A stretch of 64,000 nucleotides of DNA. It comes from Cytospora piceicola. Taxonomy: Eukaryota > Ascomycota > Sordariomycetes > Diaporthales > Cytosporaceae. Both the position numbers and the translations under genes were made by a program. Location of the stretch: NCBI GenBank assembly GCA_023375675.1, contig JALQBC010000003.1, positions 372,001 to 436,000 on the forward strand, read 5' to 3'. The notes below the pieces were generated by a model. That model did no database searches, was not told the origin of the DNA, and worked only from the letters and a program-made list of their open reading frames with translations. How positions within the stretch are numbered: position 1 is the stretch's first letter; every line of letters starts with the position of its first letter. Positions 11,834-22,906 of this stretch are shown one piece after another.

Positions 11834-13459
11834 TCAGAGACCCTCTTCACCAGCCTTACAGAGTTTTATCTCGCGCCCCCATTCTGACTTGAGCACCTGT
11901 GACGCGGTGATTCGTCGGGTCGGGTTTGGGTCTAATATTGAGTAGATGACGTTTCGGCATCGGGCCTGATGTTTTTGTGTCAGCCAAAACTCATGCCTTG
12001 AGATCATGTGCGAGTCCCCAGCAGGATAACTTACCCGGTGCAAGGATTCGATCGGACCATAGCCTTCTTCGTCTCGCCGGCCCTTGAGGTAGCGAGCATA
12101 GAACTCATCCTCGTCCTTCTTAGCGACTCGCCATAGATGACGTCCTGTTCGCATAGCCATATAGATGACACCACAAGCCCAGACGTCCACGGCGCGGGCG
12201 TCAAACTCCTTGTCGACGTACTCCTCTGGTGCGATATAGGGTGCAGAGCCGCAGAGGCCTGACACCATGTGTGCGTCGTTCTCCCATGCCATACGGAAAC
12301 ACTCGCCATTTCCGAAGTCGGTGATCTTCAAGCCACCGTTGGTTGTAAGGAGAAGGTTCTCTGGCTTCAAGTCCCGGTGGGCAACGCCCATCTCGTGCAT
12401 GTACTCCACACCGCGCATCATCTGTTTGAAGAAGCAGTCTGCTTCCTGCACTTCTAACTTGCCTGCCGCCAGAACCAATGTGTACAGGTCACCGCCGGCG
12501 CAGAACTCCATGACCTCGCAGTAGTCTCCTTTGGCGTCTTTGAGGAGGTCCAGGGTGTGGATGACGTTAGGATGTCGCAGAGACGAAGAGATGCAGAACT
12601 CGGCAGTCAGGCGCTTGCTGTATTTCTTTTCCGTCTCTTCTGGCCGCCTGCGGAATTCCTTCACGGCGAACAGCTTCTCGCCTGGCTGGCCCTCGAGCTT
12701 CTTGTGGGATATCCTCACGATTCCAAACGCTCCGCGCCCAACAACCTCCTGGCATTTGCCGTATTTTTCTACAAGCGTGACACTCTCTTTTGGTCCGACC
12801 TTCTTGTCCGAAGCCATAGATGCCTTCTCCTGCTTCAGGGTATCGACCCAGTTTGAGACCAAGGATAGGTCGTTATCGGGCATCTGTTCCGTCTTCTTTC
12901 CCAGTAGACCCTTGAACATGTCTGTCAACTTCTCCTGCCGTCGGCTAGACTTCAGGTGATGCTCGTGGCCACCCTGAGCCTCTGTGTTGACAACATAACG
13001 CTGTGATGGCTGGCCATTTCCGTTGGCTGCTTTTGTGGTCTTGGGAGGAGCCTTCTCGGCTGGTTTGCCCGGCCTGTCGGTGACTGATACTTGTCGTGAA
13101 GGAGTGTCATGTTTTATGGGAGGGGTCGAGGCACCGGATGTTGTGCCCGTTTCCTTCTCTGAGACAAGCTGAGCTGGTGGGGGTGGTCTCTTAGACGGAG
13201 AGGCACTGGGGTCGAGCTTGTTGACTTCTTTGGTGGAGAACATGCGAGTTAACCGGTCCTTGACGGATGCCTTCTCAGCTTGTTTGGGGGGCTGATCGCC
13301 TGCAGCGGCTTGGCCATTGAGTTGAGGTGAGCCTTTCGTGCTGCTGGCGTCGACCGACTTAAAGGACTTGACCGACGCGGGTTGCGAGGTATTGGACACT
13401 GTCGTCGACCTCGATTCCGAGGTGCTGGCCATGCTGTGTACGGATGACGAAGATGTCAT
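11834..13459 (-). CDS. Hal4/Hal5 (Npr1-family) type serine/threonine kinase
   Basis: Two exons, 13459-12035 and 11965-11834, separated by a 69-nt intron; 518 residues when spliced. Residues 1-230 are Ser/Thr/Pro-rich and probably disordered. The kinase domain (about 233-512) has GRGAFG (241-246), AVKEF (Lys267), HRDLKPEN (361-368), DFGNGE (381-386) and the APEEY segment (410-414). The DFGNGE motif, SGLCGSAPYIAPE and AVDVWACGVIYM belong to the fungal Hal4/Sat4-Hal5 group, which controls potassium transporter stability and salt tolerance in yeast. The intron has a GTAAGT donor, a GGCTGAC branch-like site and a CATCAG acceptor, and its removal restores ESLHR-ARCRNVIYSILDPNP. It is a multiple of three without a stop, so retention would add 23 residues in the C-lobe. 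Which Hal/Sat paralogue this is cannot be told here. Confidence 0.92.
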   Translation of the reverse strand: MTSSSSVHSMASTSESRSTTVSNTSQPASVKSFKSVDASSTKGSPQLNGQAAAGDQPPKQAEKASVKDRLTRMFSTKEVNKLDPSASPSKRPPPPAQLVSEKETGTTSGASTPPIKHDTPSRQVSVTDRPGKPAEKAPPKTTKAANGNGQPSQRYVVNTEAQGGHEHHLKSSRRQEKLTDMFKGLLGKKTEQMPDNDLSLVSNWVDTLKQEKASMASDKKVGPKESVTLVEKYGKCQEVVGRGAFGIVRISHKKLEGQPGEKLFAVKEFRRRPEETEKKYSKRLTAEFCISSSLRHPNVIHTLDLLKDAKGDYCEVMEFCAGGDLYTLVLAAGKLEVQEADCFFKQMMRGVEYMHEMGVAHRDLKPENLLLTTNGGLKITDFGNGECFRMAWENDAHMVSGLCGSAPYIAPEEYVDKEFDARAVDVWACGVIYMAMRTGRHLWRVAKKDEDEFYARYLKGRRDEEGYGPIESLHRVSYPAGDSHMISRHEFWLTQKHQARCRNVIYSILDPNPTRRITASQVLKSEWGREIKLCKAGEEGL

Positions 13460-13550
13460 GGGTTATTTCGGGTGGGTTTGGGGGTGTCTAGAGAGGCGAT
13501 GCCAGGCACGCAGGAAGGTGGCGCGAGGGCGGAGGCGAGGGCAAGGCGTG

Positions 13551-13573
13551 CGATGCGATGCGATGCGATGCGA
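13551..13573. repeat. CGATG pentanucleotide tandem repeat
   Basis: Four copies of CGATG plus a partial fifth, about 90 bp upstream of the Hal-type kinase start codon, in its probable leader or promoter. Confidence 0.85.
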
Positions 13574-14130
13574 AGGCAGCAAATGGTAGCCGTGCTATGT
13601 AGAGCAGCTGCGCAGCTTATTCGCTATCCGACCCTGGTGTGGTGGTAAGGAGTATCAATCAGGTAGGTCACTTGTGTGTGTAAGGGAGTGTATAGCCGGA
13701 GACGGGGTAGAGTGCGGCGGCAAAGGCGCCTCGGGGATGGGCAGAGCCCAGGGGAGTTCTCTAATGAACAGACAAAACAGCAAAAAAACATAAAGTGTAT
13801 AAAAAGTTAAGACGCGTGTAGTACTTCCGGGTGGTGAGGGAATTGTGGTGGACTTTAAAGTCAGACAACAAAATGTGGGAAATTAGAAATTGAGCCGAGC
13901 AGTGAACTTGACCCAACTAAAGCTTGTGGAGAATAGGCGGCAGGCTCTAGGAGGGCCCTGGAGGGGAAGGGATGATGGCCGTAGGGGCGGATGTGGTGCC
14001 GGTACCTAAGTACCTAGGTATGTAGGGGTAGGTACTTCTTAGGTAGGTAGGTCGGTAGGTATAGTTACTCTGCACTAAAGATTGGAAGACTGGGGACCTT
14101 TTGGGGGGGGGGGGCGTTCAACTGCCGTCA

Positions 14131-14166
14131 GCTGGGTTTGCTGGGTTTGCTGGGTTTGCTGGGTTC
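14131..14166. repeat. GCTGGGTTT 9-bp tandem repeat
   Basis: Three exact copies of GCTGGGTTT and a fourth ending in TTC, in tandem. They lie about 0.7 kb upstream of the Hal-type kinase gene. Confidence 0.85.
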
Positions 14167-15258
14167 TGGTCCGTTGGTGCTGTCGGTACCTCGTGGGTTC
14201 CAGGGCGCTGATGTTATGCCAAGTCGCAAGCGTGCTGTAATGCGCGAGTAGTCCTGGTAGATTCTGCTGTGCCTCGAGGCCGTTATTAGGCGTGTTATTT
14301 AGCGTGTGTGTGCAGGAATCACTCGGGATGCCAGGAAGTGACAAGTCAAGAAGGGCAAGCCGGGGGAGCCAGTTCGCTTTTATTACGTCTTGGTTCGGGT
14401 TGGTGGTGATCGGATCTGGTCCAGGAGGTCCGTCTCCCAGGATTTCCAAGGTTCGGAAGAGGCGAGGGAATGATGGTCAAAGAGTCAGAGGGTCATAAAG
14501 CAACCACCTACTGTGGTAGGCATTTCAGGGTCGGAAGGGTCAGGAGGCACAGGAGGCACTTGGGATGGTCAGAGGTAGTACTGTGGTAGACAGTAAAAGG
14601 TCGGAGAGCAGAGCAGAGGCTCTCGCGTGAACCGGGACCAACTTGGCGGGCCATATTTTTTTCTTATTTCTGCTCTTGTCAGTCTGTCCGTCCGCTAAGG
14701 GGGGGGGAAGGGCCACTGGGCTGACAGGCTGAAATGCGCAAGTTGGAAAGGGCGACAGGGCGAGAGCCAGGTTTAGTCAGTCGTCAGGTAACGAAGTAAC
14801 GTGCCACCTCATCGTCACAGCACTTGGGCACTGGCTCGAGAGTACGGTAATAACGGGTAGAGGAGATATGGTCAGGTGAGGTACCTCAGGTCCTCGGCTA
14901 AACTGGGGGATCTTCCTGGTCAAACTGGGTACCCCGTAATGTATGTACGTGTGGAGGTTATCTAGGTACCTAGGTACACGGACCCACTTATCGATACATT
15001 CAAGACCGATTCAACACATGCATCAGTGTTGATTATATAATCCGGGTTAGACTGCCTGTCGGAGCATTTGAGCCTCCCTTTAAGGCTAGCAAAAGTGTCT
15101 TGGTATGTACCCCCCCTAATCAGAGAAAATTCTGTCCCCTCGGACCCCCTCGGGCCACCGTTGTTGTGTTATATTTGGGGACCGACCGTACGTACATAGT
15201 AGGGTTGGTTCTGAAGTTGAAACTGAAATCGGCCGTCTTGTGTCCTGACGAAACGAGA

Positions 15259-15290
15259 CCGTGAAACCGTGAAACCGTGAAAACGTGAAA
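15259..15290. repeat. CCGTGAAA 8-bp tandem repeat
   Basis: Three exact copies of CCGTGAAA and one ACGTGAAA copy in direct tandem within the gene-poor stretch. Confidence 0.85.
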
Positions 15291-16747
15291 CGGGGTGAGG
15301 ATTCCGGTGCCTACTCACCAAGTACCTAGGTTAGGTATCTAGGTAGGTAGATACAATGCCTGTGGCAGGAGAAGGTGCTTATTTCGCTGAGGATTTGAAA
15401 TCCGTGGATTCTTGTGCAAGATTGATCTCTCCAGCAAGAAAGCGTCTGACACCATCCATCGCACTAGATCATCAAACGGCTCACCCGTGGACTCACTCAG
15501 TTCCTCATTAGTCATTGGTCGCAAATGGATATTGTCGTGTTGGAATTTGCTCACTTTATTTCACCAAAGAACCACCCACCTCCCCCCCTTCAAAAGACAC
15601 CAATACCCAATACCCCCATAAACACGACTGAGTAGTGGGCTTAGTCAAGTCCCTGGCGTGGAGGCACGAGGTCTGTGCACGGGTGTCCCAGTCCTACCTA
15701 CTACAGTACAGTACCTAAGTACCTACCTAGGTAGGTAAATAATTAGGTAAGTACCTACCTATAGGTAGATGGTTCCTGGTAGGTGCATCTTGAGTACTAT
15801 AGGTACTTAAGTACTTGGTATATATATGTACGATCATATACTATATCTTACCTCTCCATCTACAAGTATCAACATGCCCGTTCTTCGTGTGTGCTCAGGC
15901 TGAAGAGCTTATCAACCACCGGGCGATCAAAGCCAATCTCTCCCAGAGCCACTGGCAACCCTGGAAGCCAAGGCGCATGCCTACGGAGTGCGTACAGAGA
16001 GATTATGGCAGGCATATGGAGAAACGAGGCCTCCTGCTGATTAACAAAATGCCATCTGCAAAATCGACATTGTACACAATGGCCAAGCAGTCCAGGTACC
16101 TACCTAGCTGCCTAGGTAAGTAGGTAATCCGCATGCGTACGCATAGACTGCATCTGCGGTCTCGATGCCACCGGAGCCTCTGATCGACAATCATAACCCC
16201 TCCTTCGTCTGTGAGCTCGCCCTTGCTCACCGCAAGTGTCTGGCATGTGCATAGATACTGGATGGAACGATACCTACCTTGAATGTACAGACCACTGGAA
16301 AGAGGAGGGGGGCGACTCTACGAGAAACATGCCGTGCAGTCAGTACAGAGATATTCATTCCTAGGTACCTACCGGCTTACGCTGATGGAACAGATAGACA
16401 AACAATCCATCATGCATGCAATGCACAGCAGCCCCAGCCATATTCGACATGTCGTCTGCAGGATCAGTTCGTCGTCCTAGCTTCATCGCTCCACCGGCCT
16501 AGCCAGGCGGAGGGGGGCAGCTGGGGGGGAGGCAGGAGGGCGAGGAAATTCACCGTTAGGAGCACCAGGAGTTACCTACTGTGGGCGACTTCTCGATATG
16601 GCAATCTTGGAGCGCCTGGGCACTTCTTCCATTTCCGGGCGAATGGCGTCCTCGCGATTTCGACCGTTCCACAAGGCCAGCCTCATCAGATGCTGTCTCA
16701 CCTGAGTAGTGCCAAAATCCACCGAGTGCATGCATCCCTCTAAATCT

Positions 16748-16816
16748 GTACAACGCACACACACAGACGCACACACACAGACACACAGACACACACACAC
16801 AGACACACACACACAC
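16748..16816. repeat. CA-rich microsatellite
   Basis: An imperfect (CA)n tract interrupted by GA steps, about 70 bp, followed at once by a CTAGATATCTAG palindrome near 16817. Confidence 0.85.
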
Positions 16817-19800
16817 CTAGATATCTAGGGACGTACTTCTACACCAAGTCCTCAGATCCGTCCGCCCTTCTAGAACCAATCTACTCTGTAGCACACCTGC
16901 ACGGCCTGCATGCCTAGGGATCTCACTACAGACAGACAGACCAACACCCGAACCTATTGTTTTCCGTCCTTGTAATCTCTCCCTCTTCTACTATGAGGTA
17001 TTTATCGAACCCTTACGGCAAGCTACTGCAAGCTTTCCTGCCGCTCGCTCTGGATTGTCCCATTCTCCGCGTACTGTGCTATGTCAGCCATACTGCCATC
17101 TCGGCTTCATCACAGGAAGGCTGTTGGACCCGAGTAAGCAAGGGGCCCAGACACATGGACCTGCAATCGCAGGTGAATTGGATGCTCGATATGGCTCGAG
17201 CACGGCTCATACCGAACACCATCCAATCATCCGTCATTGCAATAACGTACAGCACACCATCTTGAACTGCAGAGATACATTCGAAACTGGTAGCTTGACT
17301 ACTAATCCCACCTCCTCGGTTTCCACAGGGTCGTTTCTACCGGGTATTACTTACCGGGTATTGCTCCTCATTTGCAGCAGCGGAGCGTGCTTCCGGCGTG
17401 GCAACTGCTCCCACTTGGGAGACAATGTGCGTGTCCGCGGGGATATACCACAGTACATATGGCGTGTCCCTGACAATTCACGTGTTGAATCGTCCGTATA
17501 TGGGGCGTCCATGCGGTCGATGCAGACTTGTGGCACTCACCAATATATCAACACTCGGATCGACATCCCCCGTCTCGCCGTCAGATCAGATCTACCACCG
17601 AACCTGTCGCTGTCACAACCTGGGCAGGTGGACTACATATATGTACTACACGTGCCTCGTGTGTATCCTATGGTCATACCCCTTCTCTTAAAAAGATGAT
17701 GCGATATATACCCTCTGATATGCTTAGGTGAAGCGGTGAGTATTGGGGGATATGAATCATTCAACTTTGCGATTATTCCCGAGAACAGCATCACGAGCTT
17801 CAACGACTGGCCGTTCAATAATGCCCTAGTAGCACTGACCGAAACCAGACGGGAAATAGCGGATGGCAATTGTACGGGTACACATACGGGTAGATCTACG
17901 TACGCTATCAAGCAGCGACAGAAGCAAGCACCCAGCCGTGCAGGTGTCTGGATTCAGTTCCACAACACACAGGCCTGACAGGACGAGACAAAAAGCAAAG
18001 ACCCCACGGAACGGCACAAGCATTGACAGTCGAGGAGGGGGAGTTCATATGCGGTTTGACGTCACCCCTCATGAGCTCCCTCCCTTCTTCGTGGTCGCTG
18101 TCAGGCTGTGTTTGGTCAGCCTTCTGGAAGTTACACTAGTTCCCACCCGCACACAAACTATTGCCCCTCCTCCTGTGTGACCCCCGTGGGTGCGTTCTTG
18201 GAGCCTAGTGGGCGATGGACGTCTCCATGCGTCTGTCTACCCCGATATTGCAGTCAGTCATAATTCGGACGTCAAGCTGTCATCTAATCAAATCATCGGC
18301 CAAGCCAAGCCTCGAGCCTGGACGAAAACACACCCCAAGAAAGCAAACAACTGCATCCTACTTTGTAGATGTTTACTGTAATACCATCCATGTACGGATG
18401 GGAAGATCTCGGGACAAGCTTGGCGAATATGCGACCGACCCGGCATTACTAACTCTGACAAAGACGACGACGATCTTCCTCCCCCCCCCGCCTCCTTCAT
18501 CGCACCGCTGGCTGCCATCACCACCACTGACCAAGGCCAAGTCAGGGCTTCCATGCCTTGTCCCAGGTCTTGGCCCTCTTGGTCACAATCCCACCCCGCC
18601 CACTCCAGGTCCGACTTACATCACCCACCAGGCCGGTAGCGGATAGCCAAGTTGCGGCCCCTCGCTCTTGTTTCAAGCCTAAAGAGTCAAGCATCCGAAA
18701 TGAAACAAAGACAAAGGTGGCGGCCGTTGCACACCGTCACGTGGCAGCGGGCGCAGTCGTAGTCGTACACACTACGGATGACTTAGCGCAGGTCTCGAAT
18801 ATCCGCCGTCACCGAGGTCCATGGCAGGCTGGCAAGTGCAGGCTGGCAGGCTATCCATGTACTATCACAAGTACCATGACCACTTCGAGAAAAAATTCTC
18901 CCAGTTCGCGTGTATTACCTCGGTACCTGAAGACCTACATAGGACCCGGCGAAAGACGAGGCCGAGGAGCACTATCACGAGAGACCAGCCCGTTCAGGAC
19001 TAAAACCACTTTCTACCGTCGGGAAGAGTTTACGGCCATCTAGCGCCGGAGGACCGACCGGGGCGCCGGTATATTCCTTTTCTCGCCAGACCACCAACTT
19101 CGCGCCCCGCGCCCGCGCCCGCGCTCCATCCTTCCCCATGCGCACGCGGGCAAAGCTGGGACGCACAGAGGTCTCCCCCCTCTCCTGACACCGGTAGGCG
19201 GGGAATTTCAAGACAGTACAGTAGAAAGAGAAAAGCGGGCCTCGATCTGAAAGCTGCGACCTTGGCTTCCGGGCTGTTGTTGGCCGCGCCGTCCGGGCGG
19301 GCATACTGTGGTAAAGCCGCAAGCGGGCTTTCGAAAGCTGTGTGTCAAAAGAAACCACAGCAAAGCAAGCAGAGCAAGCAGAGCGCGGCGGCGGCGGCGG
19401 CATCATAGATCGTCACTATGACCGCATCTCACCACTTGTCTTCTTCCCCTTTCTGGTACTACGCACATGCCACCTTTAGCCCTTTTCAGCCTCACTAGAT
19501 AACATATCTATACTGTGTTAGGCAGGCCTGTCCAGCAGGACACCTGGACACCACTTCAACAAGGCCAGGGGGAAAAAAAAACCACCACCACCCCAAGAGC
19601 ACAGCCTCCGGCTGGAGCGGACCATGTTATGAAATCCATTACGTGACTGGTACCTAAGCATACTGGAAAGTAGGAAGTCGAGCATTGAGGCGCGACGTGC
19701 AAGTGCCCTGGGCCCCATGATCTTCTTTCTCCCCGGGGGTGAGAGCACCCCGAAGGCCGCGACCCGCGAGGCGTGCTAGGTAGGGGAGACGCCACAACTA

Positions 19801-19835
19801 CGTATGTAGTATATTGAAATGCATGTGTTATGCCA

Positions 19836-19859
19836 TGTTGTTGTTGTTGTTGTTGTTGT
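19836..19859. repeat. TTG trinucleotide repeat
   Basis: About eight TTG units in an intergenic region, with no coding frame supported around them. Confidence 0.85.
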
Positions 19860-20299
19860 GGATGATGTCGTTCACGGCCACTGTACAATAATGCTGTCAC
19901 GGAGTTGCTTCGGAGGTTACGTTACGGTCGTCACGATGTCCGTTACGGTGGTACGTAAGCTCGTGAACTGTGCCTGCTGCTTCATGGGTGGTCGCATATT
20001 GACGCGGTACACATACTAGATGTATGAGTTGGAATTCCGTTCATGATCTTTCAAATATTAAGTGAGGTGAATTTTCTAAGCTCGACAGTCGACAAGGGAG
20101 AATGATTCTTCTGTCTGTATATAGCTGTAGTACTGTACTATGCAATACAAAACACACACAAAATATACTCCTCCCAGCTAAGGGGCCATCCAATCCCAGA
20201 AACTCCACGCAATGGACGATGATGATAAACTCTAAAACTCTAGAACACTAGAAAGGAAGGCAACGTACAAGTTTCCACCCCCCCCCCCCCAACCCCTCC

Positions 20300-22906
20300 C
20301 TAGTCGCTCTCGTCGTCCCTGAGCAGCGACGACTCCTCGCCGTCGGGCTCCTCGACGCTGTCCAGGACGAGCTCCCCGCCAGGCGACGCAAACACGTCCT
20401 CCTCCTCCCCGTCCTCCACCCCGTCCCCCCCGGCCGCCGCGGCGCCCTCCCCGAGCAGCCCGTCCAGCTCGCCCTCGCCCTCGCCCTCGTGCTCGTCGGC
20501 CGTGCTGTCGTCCTCGGTCCCCGTGGCGCTGCTCCCGGGGAAGTAACCCCCCCGGGCGCGGGCGCCCCTCCGCAGCAGGCTCCGCAGGTCCTCCTCGCTG
20601 ATGCTGCCCTCGATGCCTGCCCCCCTCCCGGGCGGCGCCTCCTCCGCGTCGAACCCCCCCCTCGTCTCCCTCCGGCCCCTCTCCACGAGCCTCTCGACCT
20701 TGAGCCGGTTCGCCACGAACTTGACCGTCGGGAACGCGCTCTGCTGGCCCTCGTGCAGCATGCGCGCCAGCCGCGCCGGCGTCGGGTCCGTCAGGATGCG
20801 CGCGAAGTCGGTCGGCACGCTCTTGGGCCAGATGGTGACGGTCCCCCCGAACCCCTGCTGCAGCCAGACCTGGCTCCAGTCCTGGCCCAGCAGCCGCGGC
20901 AGCAGCTCCAGCTGCCGCAGGATCTTGAGCCACTTGGTCAGGTCCAGCTTGATGTACTGCTCCGCCGCGCTGCCCAGGAACCCCCCGCGCCAGCCCCGCC
21001 CCTTGCGGTGCGTCACGGGCTGCCCGACCGACCCCCGCGAGCTGAAGAAGAAGAGGTTGATGTGCGGGTTGACCTGGCTGACGATGGTGAAGTTGACGTT
21101 GAAGTGCAGGTTCAGCGCCTTGAGCGGGATGTCGGTCCGCAGGCTGCCGTCCTTCCACTTGTGCCCGAACGAGTACGGGACCAGGGTCCCGTCTCGCTGT
21201 TTCATCATCAACACCACCGGGTTCAGGATCCCGGGCACCGCGGCAGACGCCAGGACGGCGGACCACACAACACAGTCGGGACTGGTAAGATAGTTGCAGA
21301 GCATCGTCGGCGAGTGGGGATCCGCAGGGACGCAGGAGACGTTGAGGATGCGCCCGGTGCGCTCGTAGGCCTCGCGGAATGTCATGGACCCGTGGGTCCA
21401 CCATGCGCATTGCCTTGCCCAGTCGACGGAGTCGAACCGGGCCCCTGTGCTATACCACCGCCGGAACCAGGTCGTAAACGGCTCGGAGCATGCGTTGATC
21501 TTGTGCGCCAGGGCTGGCACGAGGAGCTGTTCGAGTTCTTCGTTTGTGCGGGTCGCGACGAGACCTGCGACGAGGGCGCCGCCACTAGTGCCCGTGATAA
21601 CATCGGGCAGTAGGTCCTCTTCGAGGAGAGCCTTGACAACGCCGAAGTGGTAATATGCGAATGTTCCGCCGCCAGAGAGACAGAGGGCGGTTCGACCGTA
21701 GTTGGCGTGGAGGCTCTTGAATAGCTCACGCTTCTCGTCAAGTTGCATCTGCTTCGAGTCAAGCACGAACTTGAGGCTCTTCTCCACTGCTCATCGTCAG
21801 TACCGTGAACAGGTCCACGACCGGGGCAGCAACATACCTTCATCGACATGGTTTTGCACCAAGTTCTTGGTGCCGTAATACGTCTGAGAGTACAGCCTGG
21901 GGTTCTCCACCCCCACGAAGTTGTTCTTCACAGAAGCCGCCAGCAGCGCCCTCAACGCCTCCACGGCCTTCTCCCCATCCTGCCTCTCCTCAGTGCCAAT
22001 CATCTTGCCCTGGCCAAGCCTCGTCTCCACGCTCTCCGCCGTCTCGCGGCTCTTCCTCATGCTCTCCCACACCTTCCTCACCGTCTTCCAGTCGTAGTAC
22101 GCAAACTCGTTCTTCTCCTTCCAGTCCGAGTTCCCGAAGTACTCGTCCAGCTCCTTCGCGGCGGCCCTCCACTCCCTGTAGGTGCTCGTGGCGCGCACGT
22201 TCCTGCGCAGCTGCTCCCGCCGCCCCCGCCAGCTGACGAAGTACTCGTAGAGCCAGACGTAGTACCGCGTCAGCATGTAGGCCAGCGCGAGGCCTATGAC
22301 CCAGCACCCGACGAACAGCAGGAAGGGCCACTTGAGGATGTTGTAGAGGTAGCCCTCGCGCGTCTCGTCCTTGGTGCGGCGCCCCGGCCGTGTGGATTTT
22401 GCCCGCTTGTGCCGCCGCCTCTCGCCTCTCTTGCCGCCGCCCGTCCCCGCCCGCACGACCTTCTGGTGTACTGGCGCCCAGTCGTTCTGCGCGGTGATGA
22501 ACAGGCTGTCCCGGCGGTGCTGCGAGTTGCCGTTGCCGTTGCCCAGGGGCAGGTGCGGGGCGGAAACATCGCCCGCCGCCGCCGCCGCGTGGGCGGCCAC
22601 CTCCTGTGCGTCCTCGCCCCCGTCCTTCTTTTCCTCCGCCATGCTCGAGGATCGCGGCGTCAGGTCGAAGTTGCCGCCATGCGTCGCCGTCACCGGGCTC
22701 CCCAGCCGGATGGTCGAGGCATCTTCCTGGCTGGCCGCCGGGTCGGGGGCCGAAAGCGCGTGGATAAAGGCCTCGGAGTCTTGCTTGGAGAGGAAGTCCG
22801 TGTCCCAGCCTGGGATGAGAGTGAGGTCAAAGGCATCTCGGGGGAAACCGTAGTTCTTTTCCGGGACGACGACGGGTGGTATCTCGTCTGGTTCGTGGCC
22901 CGCCAT
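20300..22906 (-). CDS. Patatin-like phospholipase / triacylglycerol lipase (Tgl4/Tgl5 type, DUF3336)
   Basis: Two exons, 22906-21838 and 21786-20300 (51-nt intron), give 851 residues. The N-terminal 185 residues are low complexity and basic. A hydrophobic segment at about 193-213 probably anchors the protein to the ER or lipid droplet. The DUF3336-like region leads across the intron into VEKSLKFVLDSKQMQL. The patatin domain has the oxyanion loop SGGGTFAYYHFG (394-405), the nucleophile motif GTSGG with Ser424, and the dyad Asp569 in WKDGSL. This matches the fungal acylglycerol lipases of the Tgl3/4/5 group, which hydrolyse stored triacylglycerol and have lysophospholipid activity. The C-terminal about 150 residues are acidic and Gly-rich without visible domain. 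A GCT trinucleotide run (22911-22932) sits just before the start codon. GC content is very high, especially in the second exon. The catalytic residues are intact. Confidence 0.93.

Larger units (their letters stand above)
13460..20299. other. Large gene-poor stretch of 6.8 kb
   Basis: This separates the 5' end of the Hal-type kinase gene from the 3' end of the lipase gene, both on the minus strand. It has several microsatellites, listed separately where clear, and the densest set of TACCTAGGTA-type palindromes in the window (14011, 14961-14978, 15321-15350, 15711-15775, 16096-16125 and 16361). Homopolymer G/C runs are frequent. Open frames exist, the longest being 17055-17699 on the plus strand (214 codons), but none shows a known domain. 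Part near 13.5-15 kb must act as promoter and leader of the kinase gene. A region of higher GC lies at 19080-19400. No transposon ends or coding remnants were recognised. Confidence 0.45.

Noticed and set aside
13460..20299. RIP-degraded transposon
   Set aside because: The region is not strongly AT-rich and shows no terminal repeats, target duplications or reverse transcriptase/transposase remnants.
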